A program made the translations under genes and the position numbers. From assembly GCA_018711225.1 (NCBI GenBank), contig DVIP01000028.1:1-51941 (forward strand): a stretch of DNA of 51,941 nucleotides. The letters run 5' to 3'. Below are positions 1 to 10,552 of this stretch, piece by piece; the stretch's first letter is position 1, and each line of letters starts with the position of its first letter. The notes below the pieces were generated by a model that was given only the letters and a program-made list of their open reading frames with translations, was not told the origin of the DNA and searched no databases. The DNA is from Candidatus Cryptobacteroides intestinipullorum (lineage in GTDB: Bacteria; Bacteroidota; Bacteroidia; Bacteroidales; UBA932).

Positions 1-2058
1 AAATACGCCTTCGGCTACTGGTGGTGCAGATATTGGCAGTATTCCGATTTCGAACTCATCGACCTGGCCAGACATTTCAAGGACTTCAGCATTCCGATAG
101 ATGTGATGATTATCGACATGGACTGGCACGAGACCTGGTCCGAACTCAAGGCGGCCACACCTCCTCGCGAACCTGGAGGGAAACCGGGCCTGGACGAATT
201 CGGCGAGGGTATCGGCTGGACGGGCTATACATGGAAGAAGGAGCTGTTCCCGAATCCGGCCAACTTTCTGGAGGAACTGCACAGGATGGGGATAAAGAAT
301 TCCCTGAACCTGCATTTCTGCAACGGGATACAGCCATACGAGGAGCCTTATGACAGGTTCGTGAAGGACTATCTGTCCAGGACGGACGACTACGACGGGC
401 CGAAGGGGTATGTCCGCGAAGACGGCACGAAGGCGCCGGTACCGTTCAGGGTGGACCAGATAGAGTGGACGGACGCCTATTTCAATTCGATCATCCATCC
501 TCTGGAGAGCGACGGGGTGGACTTCTGGTGGCAGGACTGGCAGCAGTGGAAGGACAGCCACTACACGAAGGGACTGAGCAACACCTTCTGGCTGAACTAT
601 GTGTTCTTCCAGGACAAGGTGAGACAGACCGCGTCCATGGGCATATATGCACCGCGGCCGATGATCTATCACAGATGGGGCGGAATCGGGAGCCACCGCT
701 ATCAGGTGGGGTTCTCCGGGGACACCTTCGCCACATGGAAAGTGCTGGGCTACCTGCCTTATTTCACCGCCACGGCCTCGAACGTGTGCTACGGCTACTG
801 GGGGCATGACATAGGCGGACATCAGCAGCCGTCAGGAATACGCAGCACCGATCCGGAACTCTATACCCGCTGGCTGCAGTCCGGAGTCTTCACCCCTATT
901 TATAAAACGCACTCTACGAAAGACAGTACGATGGAGAAGCGTTTCTGGGTGTTCCCGGATCACTTCGACGCGATGCGCGAGGCCATAAGGCTGAGGTATG
1001 ACCTGTCCCCGTACATCTACACGGCGGCCAGGCAGGCATACGACACGGGCATATCCATCTGCAGGCCTCTGTACTACAGCCATCCGGAGAGCGAAGAAGC
1101 CTATGCATGGACGGAGGAGTTCATGTTCGGCGACGACATACTGGCCACTGTGGTCTGCGAGCCTGCGGACAGCGTCACGGGGCTTGCATCCCGCAGGATG
1201 TGGTTCCCTGAGGGCAACGACTGGTATGACGTGTCCACGGGAACCATGTACGAAGGCGGTACGGAGCACGAACTGCTCTACACCATAAACGAGAACCCTT
1301 ATTATGTGAAAGCCGGGGCTGTCATCCCGATGGCCGGACCTGAAATCAGGAATCTGCAGGAGCCGGATCCGGAGCTGCGTCTTCTGGTGGTGCCGGGCGA
1401 AGGAGAGAGCCGCACGAGGGTATATGAGGATGACGGTACGACACAGGCCTACGACACTGAATATGCTTTCACGGAGATAGTCCGTCGCGGTGATGCCGAT
1501 TCCCTGACGGTGGAGGTCCTCCCGAGGGAAGGCTCTTACAAAGGAATGCTGCCGATGCGGAAAGTGACCCTGATGCTGGACGGGTTTGCAGTACCTGAGA
1601 AAGTGAAGGTGAATGGGAAGGAGATTCCATATTCAAGGTTTGCGGAATCCGAAGCGGAAGACGGACAGGCAGTATGGGGATACGACGGAAACTCATTGAC
1701 CGTCCAGGTCTATACCGAAGAGGGTCCGGCAGGCTCCGGTCTGGTCGTGGAATGTGTATTCGGCGATGACGGGCGGCTGTTCCGTTCTGGAAGGAAGGGG
1801 CTGATCAGAAGGATGATGGCACTGACTCCGGAGGCCAAGCTGATGGTCGAACACCATGTGATGTCAGGAATGCAGCTCCCGGCAGAATTCCTGAACATAG
1901 CACAGTGCGGGAGCTACATCACTGAGGCTCCGGAGAATGCAGTCCGGCTTCTGGAGAGCATCGACATTCCTGCCATGACCGGATGGTTCGACAGCCAGGA
2001 AAGACTTCCGGAAACATTCAGACAGAAAACAGCCGCACAGACGGCATTCTGGAAATAA
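1..2058 (+). CDS. Glycoside hydrolase family 31 (alpha-glucosidase/alpha-xylosidase-like), 5' end truncated by window
   Basis: The frame is open from base 1 (KYAFGYWWCRYWQYSDFELIDLARHF...IDVMIIDMDWHETW), upstream of the ORF-track start at 103. GH31-like motifs include DFWWQDWQQW and HRWGGIGSHRYQVGFSGDT. Confidence 0.9.
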   Translation, partial: KYAFGYWWCRYWQYSDFELIDLARHFKDFSIPIDVMIIDMDWHETWSELKAATPPREPGGKPGLDEFGEGIGWTGYTWKKELFPNPANFLEELHRMGIKNSLNLHFCNGIQPYEEPYDRFVKDYLSRTDDYDGPKGYVREDGTKAPVPFRVDQIEWTDAYFNSIIHPLESDGVDFWWQDWQQWKDSHYTKGLSNTFWLNYVFFQDKVRQTASMGIYAPRPMIYHRWGGIGSHRYQVGFSGDTFATWKVLGYLPYFTATASNVCYGYWGHDIGGHQQPSGIRSTDPELYTRWLQSGVFTPIYKTHSTKDSTMEKRFWVFPDHFDAMREAIRLRYDLSPYIYTAARQAYDTGISICRPLYYSHPESEEAYAWTEEFMFGDDILATVVCEPADSVTGLASRRMWFPEGNDWYDVSTGTMYEGGTEHELLYTINENPYYVKAGAVIPMAGPEIRNLQEPDPELRLLVVPGEGESRTRVYEDDGTTQAYDTEYAFTEIVRRGDADSLTVEVLPREGSYKGMLPMRKVTLMLDGFAVPEKVKVNGKEIPYSRFAESEAEDGQAVWGYDGNSLTVQVYTEEGPAGSGLVVECVFGDDGRLFRSGRKGLIRRMMALTPEAKLMVEHHVMSGMQLPAEFLNIAQCGSYITEAPENAVRLLESIDIPAMTGWFDSQERLPETFRQKTAAQTAFWK

Positions 2059-2086
2059 TCAGGAAAGACATTAATCTACTGGACAG

Positions 2087-2686
2087 ATGGCAGACAGGAT
2101 CCCGGATTCCATTTTGGTGCAGCGTCTCTCTACGGGAGACGAAGAGGCTTTCTGCGCCCTGTATGCACGGTACTGGAAAAAACTCTGCAATTTCTGCTGC
2201 CGTTTCATCGGGTCATATGACCTGGCCGAAAACTACGCTCAGGACATCTTTCTGAAAATATGGGAAAGCCGGGAACTTCTGGATCCCGACAAGTCGTTCT
2301 CGTCATTCCTATACACCATCGCGAGGAACAAGGCGCTGAACTATCTCAGGCATGTAAGCCGGTCGGAATCCTTGCAGAGGGAATTCATGCAGGGCTATTT
2401 CGGGAAACAGGGCTACGAACCCGAGTGCAGTGTGAAACTGCAGGAGAAAGACTATCTCGGCCTCCTGCAGAATGCGCTGCTCAGGCTGTCTCCGCGGCAA
2501 CGCCAGGTGTTCATGATGAGCAGGGACAGGAACCTTTCCCACAACGAAATAGCGGAAAAACTGGGACTGTCCGTCTATACCGTACAGGAATATATGTCGG
2601 ATTCGCTGAAATCCATAAAGGACTATCTTTCGAAGCATTCCGACGTAGTATTCCCGATGCTGTTTATTATAATGAATATTTTTTAA
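2087..2686 (+). CDS. ECF RNA polymerase sigma factor (sigma-70 family, Bacteroidetes type)
   Basis: Region 2 (DLAENYAQDIFLKIWESRE...FLYTIARNKALNYLR) and region 4 (LSPRQRQVFMMSRDRNLSHNEIAEKLGLSVYTVQEYM). Confidence 0.93.
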   Translation: MADRIPDSILVQRLSTGDEEAFCALYARYWKKLCNFCCRFIGSYDLAENYAQDIFLKIWESRELLDPDKSFSSFLYTIARNKALNYLRHVSRSESLQREFMQGYFGKQGYEPECSVKLQEKDYLGLLQNALLRLSPRQRQVFMMSRDRNLSHNEIAEKLGLSVYTVQEYMSDSLKSIKDYLSKHSDVVFPMLFIIMNIF

Positions 2687-2688
2687 CC

Positions 2689-3693
2689 ATGACTGATGCA
2701 GAATCGACACGGGAACTGATAGTGAAATATCTGAATCATTCCTGCACTGAAGAGGAGCTGAAGGAATTCCTCGAGATGATGAAAGACAGCACGGCATCCG
2801 TACCGGAACTGGACGCCGCCGCCAGAGAATACTGGGAAAAGGAACCGGAGGAAGCACTGACCGACGAAATCTACGGCCGGTATCGGCAGGACGCGCTCAG
2901 ACTCATCCGGAAACATTCTTTCGGAAGAAGGCTGAAAGGAAGATGGAAGGTTTCGCGGCGGATAGCGGCAGTAGCGGCTTCCATAGCGATGGTCGCAGGT
3001 GCAGGGTATTTCATCATATCGGATGTGACGGAAAGGCGGACGGCCATGCAGTTGGCATCGTACAGCACCATGGAGACCCAGCCCGGGCAAAGAAGGATGG
3101 TGGAACTGCCTGACGGGACCCGGGTGACACTGAACGTGGCCAGTTCCATCAGGTACAACGCACGCTACGGAAAGGACACGCGTGATGTCTGGCTTTCGGG
3201 AGAAGCGTTCTTCGATGTGGAGAGCGATCCCGAATGTCCGTTTCTCATACATGCCGGAGATCTGGATGTCCGCGTCACCGGCACGTCATTCAACGTAAAC
3301 GCCTACCCGGAAGACAGGCAGGCCTCGGTGACGGTAAAGTCAGGGAAAGTCGCGGTATCCTACGGAGATGACGATGTCAGGATGAACCTTCATCCGGATG
3401 AACAGCTCGTCATCGACACGGAGAACCAGAGCATATTCAGAGGGAATGCAAAGACCGGGGAGGTGCTTTCATGGATGCGCGGGACACTGACATTAAGACA
3501 GCAGACCCTGCCGGAAATACTGAAGACGCTGCGCAGATACTACTCCTGCAACATCGAACTGCGCGACACGACCTCGAAAGTGAAGCTCTCGGGAACGCAC
3601 GACAACAAATCGCTGGAATCGGTGCTGCAGTCGATATGCTTCTCCGCCGGACTCGAATACAGGAAAGAAGGAAACAAATACATAATTTACTAA
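2689..3693 (+). CDS. FecR-family anti-sigma factor with C-terminal DUF4974-like domain
   Basis: In-frame ATG at 2689 (MTDAESTRELIVKYLNHSCTEEEL). One TM segment (RIAAVAASIAMVAGAGYFII), FecR core (VELPDGTRVTLNVASSIRY...VWLSGEAFFDV) and C-terminal LPEILKTLRRYYSCNIEL. Immediately follows the sigma factor. Confidence 0.93.
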   Translation: MTDAESTRELIVKYLNHSCTEEELKEFLEMMKDSTASVPELDAAAREYWEKEPEEALTDEIYGRYRQDALRLIRKHSFGRRLKGRWKVSRRIAAVAASIAMVAGAGYFIISDVTERRTAMQLASYSTMETQPGQRRMVELPDGTRVTLNVASSIRYNARYGKDTRDVWLSGEAFFDVESDPECPFLIHAGDLDVRVTGTSFNVNAYPEDRQASVTVKSGKVAVSYGDDDVRMNLHPDEQLVIDTENQSIFRGNAKTGEVLSWMRGTLTLRQQTLPEILKTLRRYYSCNIELRDTTSKVKLSGTHDNKSLESVLQSICFSAGLEYRKEGNKYIIY

Positions 3694-3704
3694 CACAAAA
3701 TCAC

Positions 3705-5135
3705 ATGAAAAAGATTCTGTCACTGATTTTACTTGCCGGCTGTCTGATGACAGCCAATGCGAAAGTCACCATGCCGTCGGTATTCGCGGACAACATGGTG
3801 CTCCAGCAGAACACGGACGTAGCATTCTGGGGCACTGCCGACCCTGGGGAAAAAGTCACCGTATCCCAGACCTGGTCTTCGGAAAAGGCGGTCACCACTG
3901 CCGGGAAAGACGGGAAATGGTCCGTGACTGTCCCTACAATATCTGCCGGAGGCCCGTATGAAGTCACCGTGTCCGGCAAAGACGGGAAAACCGTCCTGAA
4001 AAACATACTCCTCGGAGAAGTCTGGATCTGCGCCGGACAGTCGAATATGGAGATGCAGATGAAAGGATTCCAGGGCCAGCCGGTAAAGGATGCGGCGTAC
4101 TATATCAGCGGAGCACGTCCGGAGATACCGATCCGGTCATGCAACCTTCGGAGAATAAAGTCCCTGAAAGTGGAAGAGGACTGCCCTGCCACATGGTATG
4201 TCCATGATTCGGAAGGAGTATCCGAAGCCAGTGCGACAGCATACTTTTTCGCGCTCAGACTGTATGAAACTCTGGAAATACCAGTCGGTATCATAAACGT
4301 ATCATGGGGCGGCACGCCTATCGAAGCATGGATGGACAGGGAACTCCTTGAGAAGGAATTTGCCGGGGAATTCGACCTGAGCAGCTACGAAACAGGCGAA
4401 TTCCGCAAAGACCGGCCCTACAGGACAGCAGCCTGCCTGTACAACGGAATGCTCCACACTGTCATCCCGTTCACTGCGAAAGGCTTCATCTGGTATCAGG
4501 GATGCGACAACAAAGACCGTTTCGAACAGTACAAGAGACTCCAGCCTGCCTTCGTGAAGATGCTCCGCGAACAGTGGGGAAATGAAGATATGCCGTTCTA
4601 CTTCACACAGATAGCACCGTATTCTTACGGCAGACCGCAGGACAGGGCAGCAGGCTACATGATGTGGGCCCAGGCGCAGACTCTGGCTCTGATACCACAC
4701 TCGGGAATGGCGGCCACACATGATGCCGGAGAACAGGAATGCATACATCCGGCAAACAAGAAAGCCGTGGGAGACAGGCTCGCATTCCTCGCCCTGTGCA
4801 ACGACTATGGCATCAGGGGATTCGATCCGAACCCTCCGATCTACCAGAGCGCCGAATTCAAGGACGGAAAGGCTTATGTGAAATTCAAGGTGGACGGCAT
4901 GGGACTGAGTCCTATAAATCTCGACCTGCCGGGCTTCGAACTGGCCGGAGAAGACCAGGTATTCTACCCTGCCACAGCCAGAATATGCCACGACAAGAGC
5001 ATGATAGAGGTTTCATGTCCGGAAGTCACGGCTCCTGCGGCTGTCCGCTACGGCATGAGGAACTGGTCCGAAGCCACAATGTTCAACTGCTACGGCATCC
5101 CTGTCAGTCCGTTCAGATCCGACAACTGGAAATAA
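3705..5135 (+). CDS. Sialate O-acetylesterase-like SGNH/GDSL carbohydrate esterase, secreted
   Basis: Signal peptide MKKILSLILLAGCLMTANA from ATG 3705. VFADNMVLQQN...LGEVWICAGQSNMEMQM...WGGTPIEAWM...GFIWYQGCDN. Confidence 0.9.
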   Translation: MKKILSLILLAGCLMTANAKVTMPSVFADNMVLQQNTDVAFWGTADPGEKVTVSQTWSSEKAVTTAGKDGKWSVTVPTISAGGPYEVTVSGKDGKTVLKNILLGEVWICAGQSNMEMQMKGFQGQPVKDAAYYISGARPEIPIRSCNLRRIKSLKVEEDCPATWYVHDSEGVSEASATAYFFALRLYETLEIPVGIINVSWGGTPIEAWMDRELLEKEFAGEFDLSSYETGEFRKDRPYRTAACLYNGMLHTVIPFTAKGFIWYQGCDNKDRFEQYKRLQPAFVKMLREQWGNEDMPFYFTQIAPYSYGRPQDRAAGYMMWAQAQTLALIPHSGMAATHDAGEQECIHPANKKAVGDRLAFLALCNDYGIRGFDPNPPIYQSAEFKDGKAYVKFKVDGMGLSPINLDLPGFELAGEDQVFYPATARICHDKSMIEVSCPEVTAPAAVRYGMRNWSEATMFNCYGIPVSPFRSDNWK

Positions 5136-5151
5136 CCGAAATCCTGGAATA

Positions 5152-7062
5152 ATGAATAATCTGTTGACAACAATGCTGTCTGTAATGATAGCCGCACCTG
5201 CCATCGCAGGAAACTGGTCTCCTGTCGGAGACAATATCATGTCCCCATGGGCAGAAGACGTAAATCCCGAATGTCCGCTGCCTGAGTACCCGCGTCCCCA
5301 GATGGTCCGCGGGCAATGGATGAATCTGAACGGTCTGTGGGATTACGGCATCACGGATGCCGGTGCGGAAAGGTTCCGCAGCGAAGGAAAGATTCTGGTC
5401 CCGTTCGCAGTGGAATCCGCATTGTCCGGTGTAGGCAAACGTATGGACAGGGAAGATGCTCTGTGGTACGAGAGGACATTCACTGTCCCGAAAGACTGGG
5501 CAGAAGAGAGGATTCTCCTGCATTTCGGGGCTGTGGACTGGGAAACCACCGTATATGTGAACGGTTTCGAGGCCGGCACCCACAGGGGCGGATATGACCC
5601 GTTCTCATTCGACATCACCCCGTATCTGAAAGCGTCCGGAACACAGACACTCCGTGTCAAGGTTCTGGATGCCACGGATGACAGCTTCCAGCCGCGCGGG
5701 AAACAGTGCCATATAAACGGGGGCATCTGGTACACTCCGGTGTCCGGCATCTGGCAGACCGTATGGATGGAGCCGGTACCCCTCTGCAGCATCGGAAGCT
5801 ACTATACGGAAAGTGACATTGAAAACAGCACCCTGACAGTATATGTGGATGCACGCACGTCAGACAGGGATGAAGTGAAAGTCTCGCTTATAGAAGGCGG
5901 AGAAGGCTATTCTGCAGAAAAACCGGGCAATACCGTACTCTGCGAAGCCCTCGCCGTGGACGGAAAGGCCGTCCTTCGGGTCAAGGACATGAAGACATGG
6001 TCTCCTGCATCCCCGTATCTCTACGGACTGCGTATAGAAATATCCCGTGACGGCCGTACAGTCGACAGCGTGGACGGCTACACCGCGATGAGGGAGATAT
6101 CCGTAATACGCGAAAACGGGCTTTATGAATACCGCAGGATGGCCCTGAACGGCGAACCTCTGTTCCATTTCGGCCCGCTTGACCAGGGATGGTGGCCTGA
6201 CGGGCTGTACACCGCACCTACTGACGAGGCACTGAAATTCGACATAGAAAAGACCAGGGAAATGGGATTCAACATGATCCGCAAACATATCAAGGTGGAA
6301 CCTGCGCGCTGGTACTGGTGGTGCGATGTCATGGGTATGATGGTATGGCAGGACATGCCTTGCATCGGAGACTACATGGAAGCCCAGGCCCCTGCCCGCA
6401 GTGAGGAAGTGGTGGCTGCGAACAGGAACACATGGTCTTCCGGCAGTCTTCTCGGAGGTACGGACTGCCGGATTCCCCAGATATGGAAAGAGAACTTCTA
6501 CCATGAGTGGGGAGCCATCATGGACGCGCTCAAGGTATTCCCTTGTATCGTGATGTGGGTGCCGTTCAACGAGGCCTGGGGACAGTTCGACACCCCTGAA
6601 GCAGTGGCATTCACCAGAGCGAAAGATTCCACGAGACTCGTAAACGAAGCCTCAGGAGGGAACTACAGCCTGTGCGGCGATGTCATCGATGTGCACAACT
6701 ACCCGGCACCTGTGGTGAAGTTCTTCGAAAGGAAATTCGTGAATGTACTGGGAGAGTACGGCGGCATAGGCTATGTCGTGCCTGGACATACCTGGAATAT
6801 CGCGGAAAAATGGGGATATGAGGGAGTGAAAGAGTCTCCGGAAGAACTTCTGGACCAATACATAAAATACCTCGATGACCTGAAAGCCATCATCAGGACA
6901 GGCTGTGCGGCAGCAGTCTATACCCAAACTACCGATGTGGAGGGAGAGGTAAACGGACTGATGACATATGACAGAAAAGTCATCAAAGTGGACATTCCGA
7001 AAATCTCGGCAGCCAACGCCGCCCTGATACGGTCCATGACTGAAATGATGCCGCAGAAATGA
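5152..7062 (+). CDS. Glycoside hydrolase family 2 protein (beta-galactosidase/beta-glucuronidase-like)
   Basis: MNLNGLWDYGITD...YERTFTVPKDWAEERILLHFGAVDWETTVYVNG...GFNMIRKHIKVEPARWYWWCDVMGMMVWQDMP...VPFNEAWGQFDT. Confidence 0.92.
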   Translation: MNNLLTTMLSVMIAAPAIAGNWSPVGDNIMSPWAEDVNPECPLPEYPRPQMVRGQWMNLNGLWDYGITDAGAERFRSEGKILVPFAVESALSGVGKRMDREDALWYERTFTVPKDWAEERILLHFGAVDWETTVYVNGFEAGTHRGGYDPFSFDITPYLKASGTQTLRVKVLDATDDSFQPRGKQCHINGGIWYTPVSGIWQTVWMEPVPLCSIGSYYTESDIENSTLTVYVDARTSDRDEVKVSLIEGGEGYSAEKPGNTVLCEALAVDGKAVLRVKDMKTWSPASPYLYGLRIEISRDGRTVDSVDGYTAMREISVIRENGLYEYRRMALNGEPLFHFGPLDQGWWPDGLYTAPTDEALKFDIEKTREMGFNMIRKHIKVEPARWYWWCDVMGMMVWQDMPCIGDYMEAQAPARSEEVVAANRNTWSSGSLLGGTDCRIPQIWKENFYHEWGAIMDALKVFPCIVMWVPFNEAWGQFDTPEAVAFTRAKDSTRLVNEASGGNYSLCGDVIDVHNYPAPVVKFFERKFVNVLGEYGGIGYVVPGHTWNIAEKWGYEGVKESPEELLDQYIKYLDDLKAIIRTGCAAAVYTQTTDVEGEVNGLMTYDRKVIKVDIPKISAANAALIRSMTEMMPQK

Positions 7063-7094
7063 TCAAACCACGTCAAACGGATACGAATTAAAAT

Positions 7095-7130
7095 CAAGAC
7101 GGACGGCCGGTTTTCCGGTCGTCCGTCTTG
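7095..7130. terminator. Bidirectional intrinsic-type terminator between GH2 (+) and rplQ (-)
   Basis: CAAGACGGACGGCCGG-TTTT-CCGGTCGTCCGTCTTG, a 16-bp stem with one G:T pair between convergent genes. Confidence 0.8.
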
Positions 7131-7151
7131 TTCTTGTATGTGCTGACAGAA

Positions 7152-7706
7152 TTACTCTGCCTTCTTTTCCTCTGCAGGAACTTCTGCAGCAGGTGCCTCT
7201 GCGGCAACTTCAGCGGCAGGTGTTGCCTCTTCTGCCTTTGGAGCCTCTGCAGCTGCCTCGGCGGCCGGAGCAGCAGCTTTCTTGGAGCGGCTGCGGCGCG
7301 TAGAGGTCTTCTTGGCCTCTTTCTTCGGAGATGAAGCCAGAGCTGCCTCGTTGAAGTCCACGAACTCGATAAGAGCCATTTCGGCAGCGTCACCCTGACG
7401 GAATCCGACTTTCAGGATACGGGTATATCCGCCCGGACGTGACATTATCTTTGGAGATATAGTGCCGAAGAGCTCCTTCACGGCCTCCTTGTTCTTCAGA
7501 TAGCTGAATACGGTACGACGTGAATGTGTGGTATCCTCCTTGGACTTGGTTACCAGAGGTTCAACATACATCTTGAGAGCCTTAGCCTTGGCAAGCGTAG
7601 TCGTAATCCTCTTATGCTCGATAAGAGAAACAGCCATATTGGCGAGAAGCGCCTTGCGGTGCCCGCTCTTGCGGCTAAGATGATTGATTGATTTATTATG
7701 CCTCAT
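7152..7706 (-). CDS. rplQ: 50S ribosomal protein L17 with Ala/Glu-rich C-terminal extension
   Basis: [45 protein letters not shown]; directly downstream of rpoA. Confidence 0.98.
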   Translation of the reverse strand: MRHNKSINHLSRKSGHRKALLANMAVSLIEHKRITTTLAKAKALKMYVEPLVTKSKEDTTHSRRTVFSYLKNKEAVKELFGTISPKIMSRPGGYTRILKVGFRQGDAAEMALIEFVDFNEAALASSPKKEAKKTSTRRSRSKKAAAPAAEAAAEAPKAEEATPAAEVAAEAPAAEVPAEEKKAE

Positions 7707-7709
7707 GTT

Positions 7710-8717
7710 CTATAGGGTCTTTTTCTTTGGTTCAATATTATACTTGGATACATCCATACCGAACGAAAGTTTCATCTTCTCTACCAGAAGATCGATCTCG
7801 TTGAGGGATTTCCTTCCGAAGTTCCTGAACTTCATCAGCTCTGACCTCGAATAGGAAACCAGATCCGCGAATGTATCGATATCCGCTGCCTTCAGGCAAT
7901 TGTATGCCCTCACTGAAAGTCCCATGTCGGAAAGCTTGGTGAGAAGAAGATGTCTCATTCTGAGTGATTCTTCATCCAGCTCCTTGGAATCGGACTCTAC
8001 CGCACTTTCGAGAGAAAGCTTCTTCTCGTCAGTGAACAGCTTGAAGTGATAGATAAGGATGTTGGCGGCCTCCTGAAGAGCAAGCTTAGGAGTAATGGAG
8101 CCGTCGGTTATGATTTCAAGAGTCAGCTTTTCGTAATCGGTCTTCTGCTCGACACGCCAGTTGTCCACAATCCAGTTCACATTCTTGATAGGAGTGTAGA
8201 TGGCATCCACCGGAATGGTTCCGATAGGAGTATCGGAGTCGATATTCTCATCCGCAGGCACGAAACCGCGCCCCTTGCTGATATTGAGAGATATCTCCAG
8301 TTTCACAGACGGTTCGAGCGAACAGATATGCAGCTCAGGATTCAACACCTTGAAAGAAGACAATCCCTTGGAAATATCCTCTGCGGTAAACTCCTGTTTG
8401 CCGCTGATCACGATGTTTGCCACCTCGGAATCTACAGTATCGACCATTCTCTTGAACCTCACCTGCTTGAGGTTAAGAATAATATCCTGCATCCCCTCAA
8501 TCACACCCGGGATAGTAGCGAACTCCTGGTCCACACCCGTGATCTTGACTGAATTGATAGCAAACCCTTCCAGAGAAGACAATAATATGCGGCGGAGGGC
8601 ATTCCCGATGGTCTGTCCGTATCCTGGCTCAAGAGGCCTGAACTCGAACCGGCCGACGGTGTCCGTCCCTTCGAGCATTATCACCTTATCCGGTTTCTGA
8701 AATGCTAAGATTGCCAT
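7710..8717 (-). CDS. rpoA: DNA-directed RNA polymerase subunit alpha
   Basis: [38 protein letters not shown] and alpha-CTD ([40 protein letters not shown]). Confidence 0.99.
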   Translation of the reverse strand: MAILAFQKPDKVIMLEGTDTVGRFEFRPLEPGYGQTIGNALRRILLSSLEGFAINSVKITGVDQEFATIPGVIEGMQDIILNLKQVRFKRMVDTVDSEVANIVISGKQEFTAEDISKGLSSFKVLNPELHICSLEPSVKLEISLNISKGRGFVPADENIDSDTPIGTIPVDAIYTPIKNVNWIVDNWRVEQKTDYEKLTLEIITDGSITPKLALQEAANILIYHFKLFTDEKKLSLESAVESDSKELDEESLRMRHLLLTKLSDMGLSVRAYNCLKAADIDTFADLVSYSRSELMKFRNFGRKSLNEIDLLVEKMKLSFGMDVSKYNIEPKKKTL

Positions 8718-8745
8718 ATTATAATTTCTTTATTGGTGTTAACTG

Positions 8746-9348
8746 TTATTTGGAGTACAACTCGACGATAAGCTGCTCGTTGATATTCTCAGGAATCTCC
8801 TCCCTTACCGGAACATTGAGGTATTTTCCGGTGAGTGTCTTCGCGTCAAATTCAAGCCATGAATACTTCGGAGCCGAAGCCACGCTGTTCTGGATAACCT
8901 CAAGGCTCTTGGATCTCTCCCTTACCGCAATCACGTCGCCAGGCTTTACCTGAGCTGAAGGAATGTTGCAGACAGCACCGTTCCTGGTGATATGGCAGTG
9001 TGAGACAAGCTGTCTTGCAGCAGCCCTTGTAGGAGCGATACCGAGGCGGTAAACGAGATTGTCAAGACGTGACTCAAGGAGTGTAAGAAGGTTCTCACCC
9101 TTCTGACCCTTCATACGGGAAGCCTTCTCGTATGTGTTGCGGAACTGCCTTTCAAGAAGTCCGTAAGTGTATTTCACCTTCTGCTTCTCTCTAAGCTGCG
9201 TACCATACTCTGAAGATTTCTTGCGCTTTCTGGCCAGGCCATGCTGTCCCGGAGGATAATTCCTTTTTTCGAAATCCTTGTCTGTCCCGAAAATAGGCTC
9301 TCCGAACTTACGCGCGATTTTAGTAGTTGGTCCAGTATATCTTGCCAT
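8746..9348 (-). CDS. rpsD: 30S ribosomal protein S4
   Basis: [21 protein letters not shown]...NYPPGQHG...[13 protein letters not shown]. Confidence 0.99.
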   Translation of the reverse strand: MARYTGPTTKIARKFGEPIFGTDKDFEKRNYPPGQHGLARKRKKSSEYGTQLREKQKVKYTYGLLERQFRNTYEKASRMKGQKGENLLTLLESRLDNLVYRLGIAPTRAAARQLVSHCHITRNGAVCNIPSAQVKPGDVIAVRERSKSLEVIQNSVASAPKYSWLEFDAKTLTGKYLNVPVREEIPENINEQLIVELYSK

Positions 9349-9373
9349 AGTAATTTTCCTTTATCAATAAAAA

Positions 9374-9766
9374 TTAAACTTTACGACGGCCTTTTGGTCT
9401 GCAGCCATTGTGAGGCATAGGAGTCACGTCAATGATTTCAGTGATCTCGATTCCGGCTCCGTGGATAGTCCTGATGGCAGACTCACGTCCGGCGCCAGGG
9501 CCTTTCACGTATGCCTTTACCTTGCGGAGACCGAGGTCGTAAGCTGTCTTGGCAGCATCGGCTGCAGCTACCTGCGCAGCGTACGGAGTGTTCTTCTTGG
9601 AACCCCTGAAACCGCTCTTGCCTGCTGAAGACCAGCTGATAACCTGTCCTATACTGTTGGTAAGGGTCACGATGACGTTGTTGAAGGTCGATGAAATATG
9701 AGCCTCTCCGTATGCGTCAACCTTTACAACCCTCTTCTTGTTTGATGTCGTTGTTTTCTTTGCCAT
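9374..9766 (-). CDS. rpsK: 30S ribosomal protein S11
   Basis: [44 protein letters not shown]...[15 protein letters not shown]. Confidence 0.99.
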   Translation of the reverse strand: MAKKTTTSNKKRVVKVDAYGEAHISSTFNNVIVTLTNSIGQVISWSSAGKSGFRGSKKNTPYAAQVAAADAAKTAYDLGLRKVKAYVKGPGAGRESAIRTIHGAGIEITEIIDVTPMPHNGCRPKGRRKV

Positions 9767-9779
9767 AATTCATCTCCCG

Positions 9780-10157
9780 TTATTTGGTTGCCTTCTTCTT
9801 GTTGGCAACTGTTTTCTTCTTACCCTTCCTTGTACGGGCGTTGTTCTTGGTGCTCTGTCCGCGTACCGGAAGACCGATACGGTGACGGATTCCCCTGTAA
9901 CATCCGATATCCATCAGACGCTTGATGTTCATCTGGATAGAAGAACGAAGCTCTCCTTCTATCTTGTATTCGGTCGCAATAACATTACGGATGCCCGCGA
10001 TCTGCTCGTCATTCCAGTCACCGACTTTCGTGTCGAAATCGATGCCGAGACCAGACAGGATTTTTCTCGCTGAGCTGCGGCCAATCCCGAAGATATAGGT
10101 CAGACCTATCTCTCCCCTTTTGTTGTTTGGTAAATCAACTCCGGCTATTCTTGCCAT
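9780..10157 (-). CDS. rpsM: 30S ribosomal protein S13
   Basis: [34 protein letters not shown]...[25 protein letters not shown]. Confidence 0.99.
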   Translation of the reverse strand: MARIAGVDLPNNKRGEIGLTYIFGIGRSSARKILSGLGIDFDTKVGDWNDEQIAGIRNVIATEYKIEGELRSSIQMNIKRLMDIGCYRGIRHRIGLPVRGQSTKNNARTRKGKKKTVANKKKATK

Positions 10158-10192
10158 AATTATCTTGCTTTATTATTATACAATTTAACAGA

Positions 10193-10309
10193 TTATCCCT
10201 GACGCATCTTGAATTTAGGATTCTTTTTGCAGATTACGTAAAGACGGCCTTTGCGCTTTACGATCTTGCAGTCCTCGCTGCGTTTCTTTATGGATGCTTT
10301 GACTTTCAT
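10193..10309 (-). CDS. rpmJ: 50S ribosomal protein L36 (not in the supplied ORF track)
   Basis: Manual translation: [38 protein letters not shown] (38 aa), between rpsM and infA. Confidence 0.97.
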   Translation of the reverse strand: MKVKASIKKRSEDCKIVKRKGRLYVICKKNPKFKMRQG

Positions 10310-10321
10310 TTTCGTAAACTT

Positions 10322-10540
10322 TTATTTGTACCTGAATGAAATCCTTCCTTTGGTCAAATCGTAAGGTGACATTTCGACCCTGACCCTGTCTCCAGGCAGA
10401 ATCTTGATGTAGTGCATTCTCATCTTACCTGAAATATGAGCCAGAATCACATGGCCGTTTTCCAGCTCGACCTTAAACATTGCATTCGGCAGTGTCTCTA
10501 TTATGACACCTTCCTGTTCTATTGCTGACTGTTTCGGCAT
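10322..10540 (-). CDS. infA: Translation initiation factor IF-1
   Basis: [72 protein letters not shown]. Confidence 0.99.
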   Translation of the reverse strand: MPKQSAIEQEGVIIETLPNAMFKVELENGHVILAHISGKMRMHYIKILPGDRVRVEMSPYDLTKGRISFRYK

Positions 10541-10552
10541 TAAAATATCACT

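Noticed and set aside
2260-2688. N-terminal 143 aa of the 477-aa ORF 2260-3693 as part of FecR
   Set aside because: Overlaps the sigma factor in another frame. The natural start is ATG 2689, directly after the sigma stop.
4302-6504. Minus-strand ORFs (e.g. 4302-4991, 5113-5583, 5860-6504) inside the esterase and GH2 genes
   Set aside because: Shadow ORFs opposite clear enzymes; no motifs.
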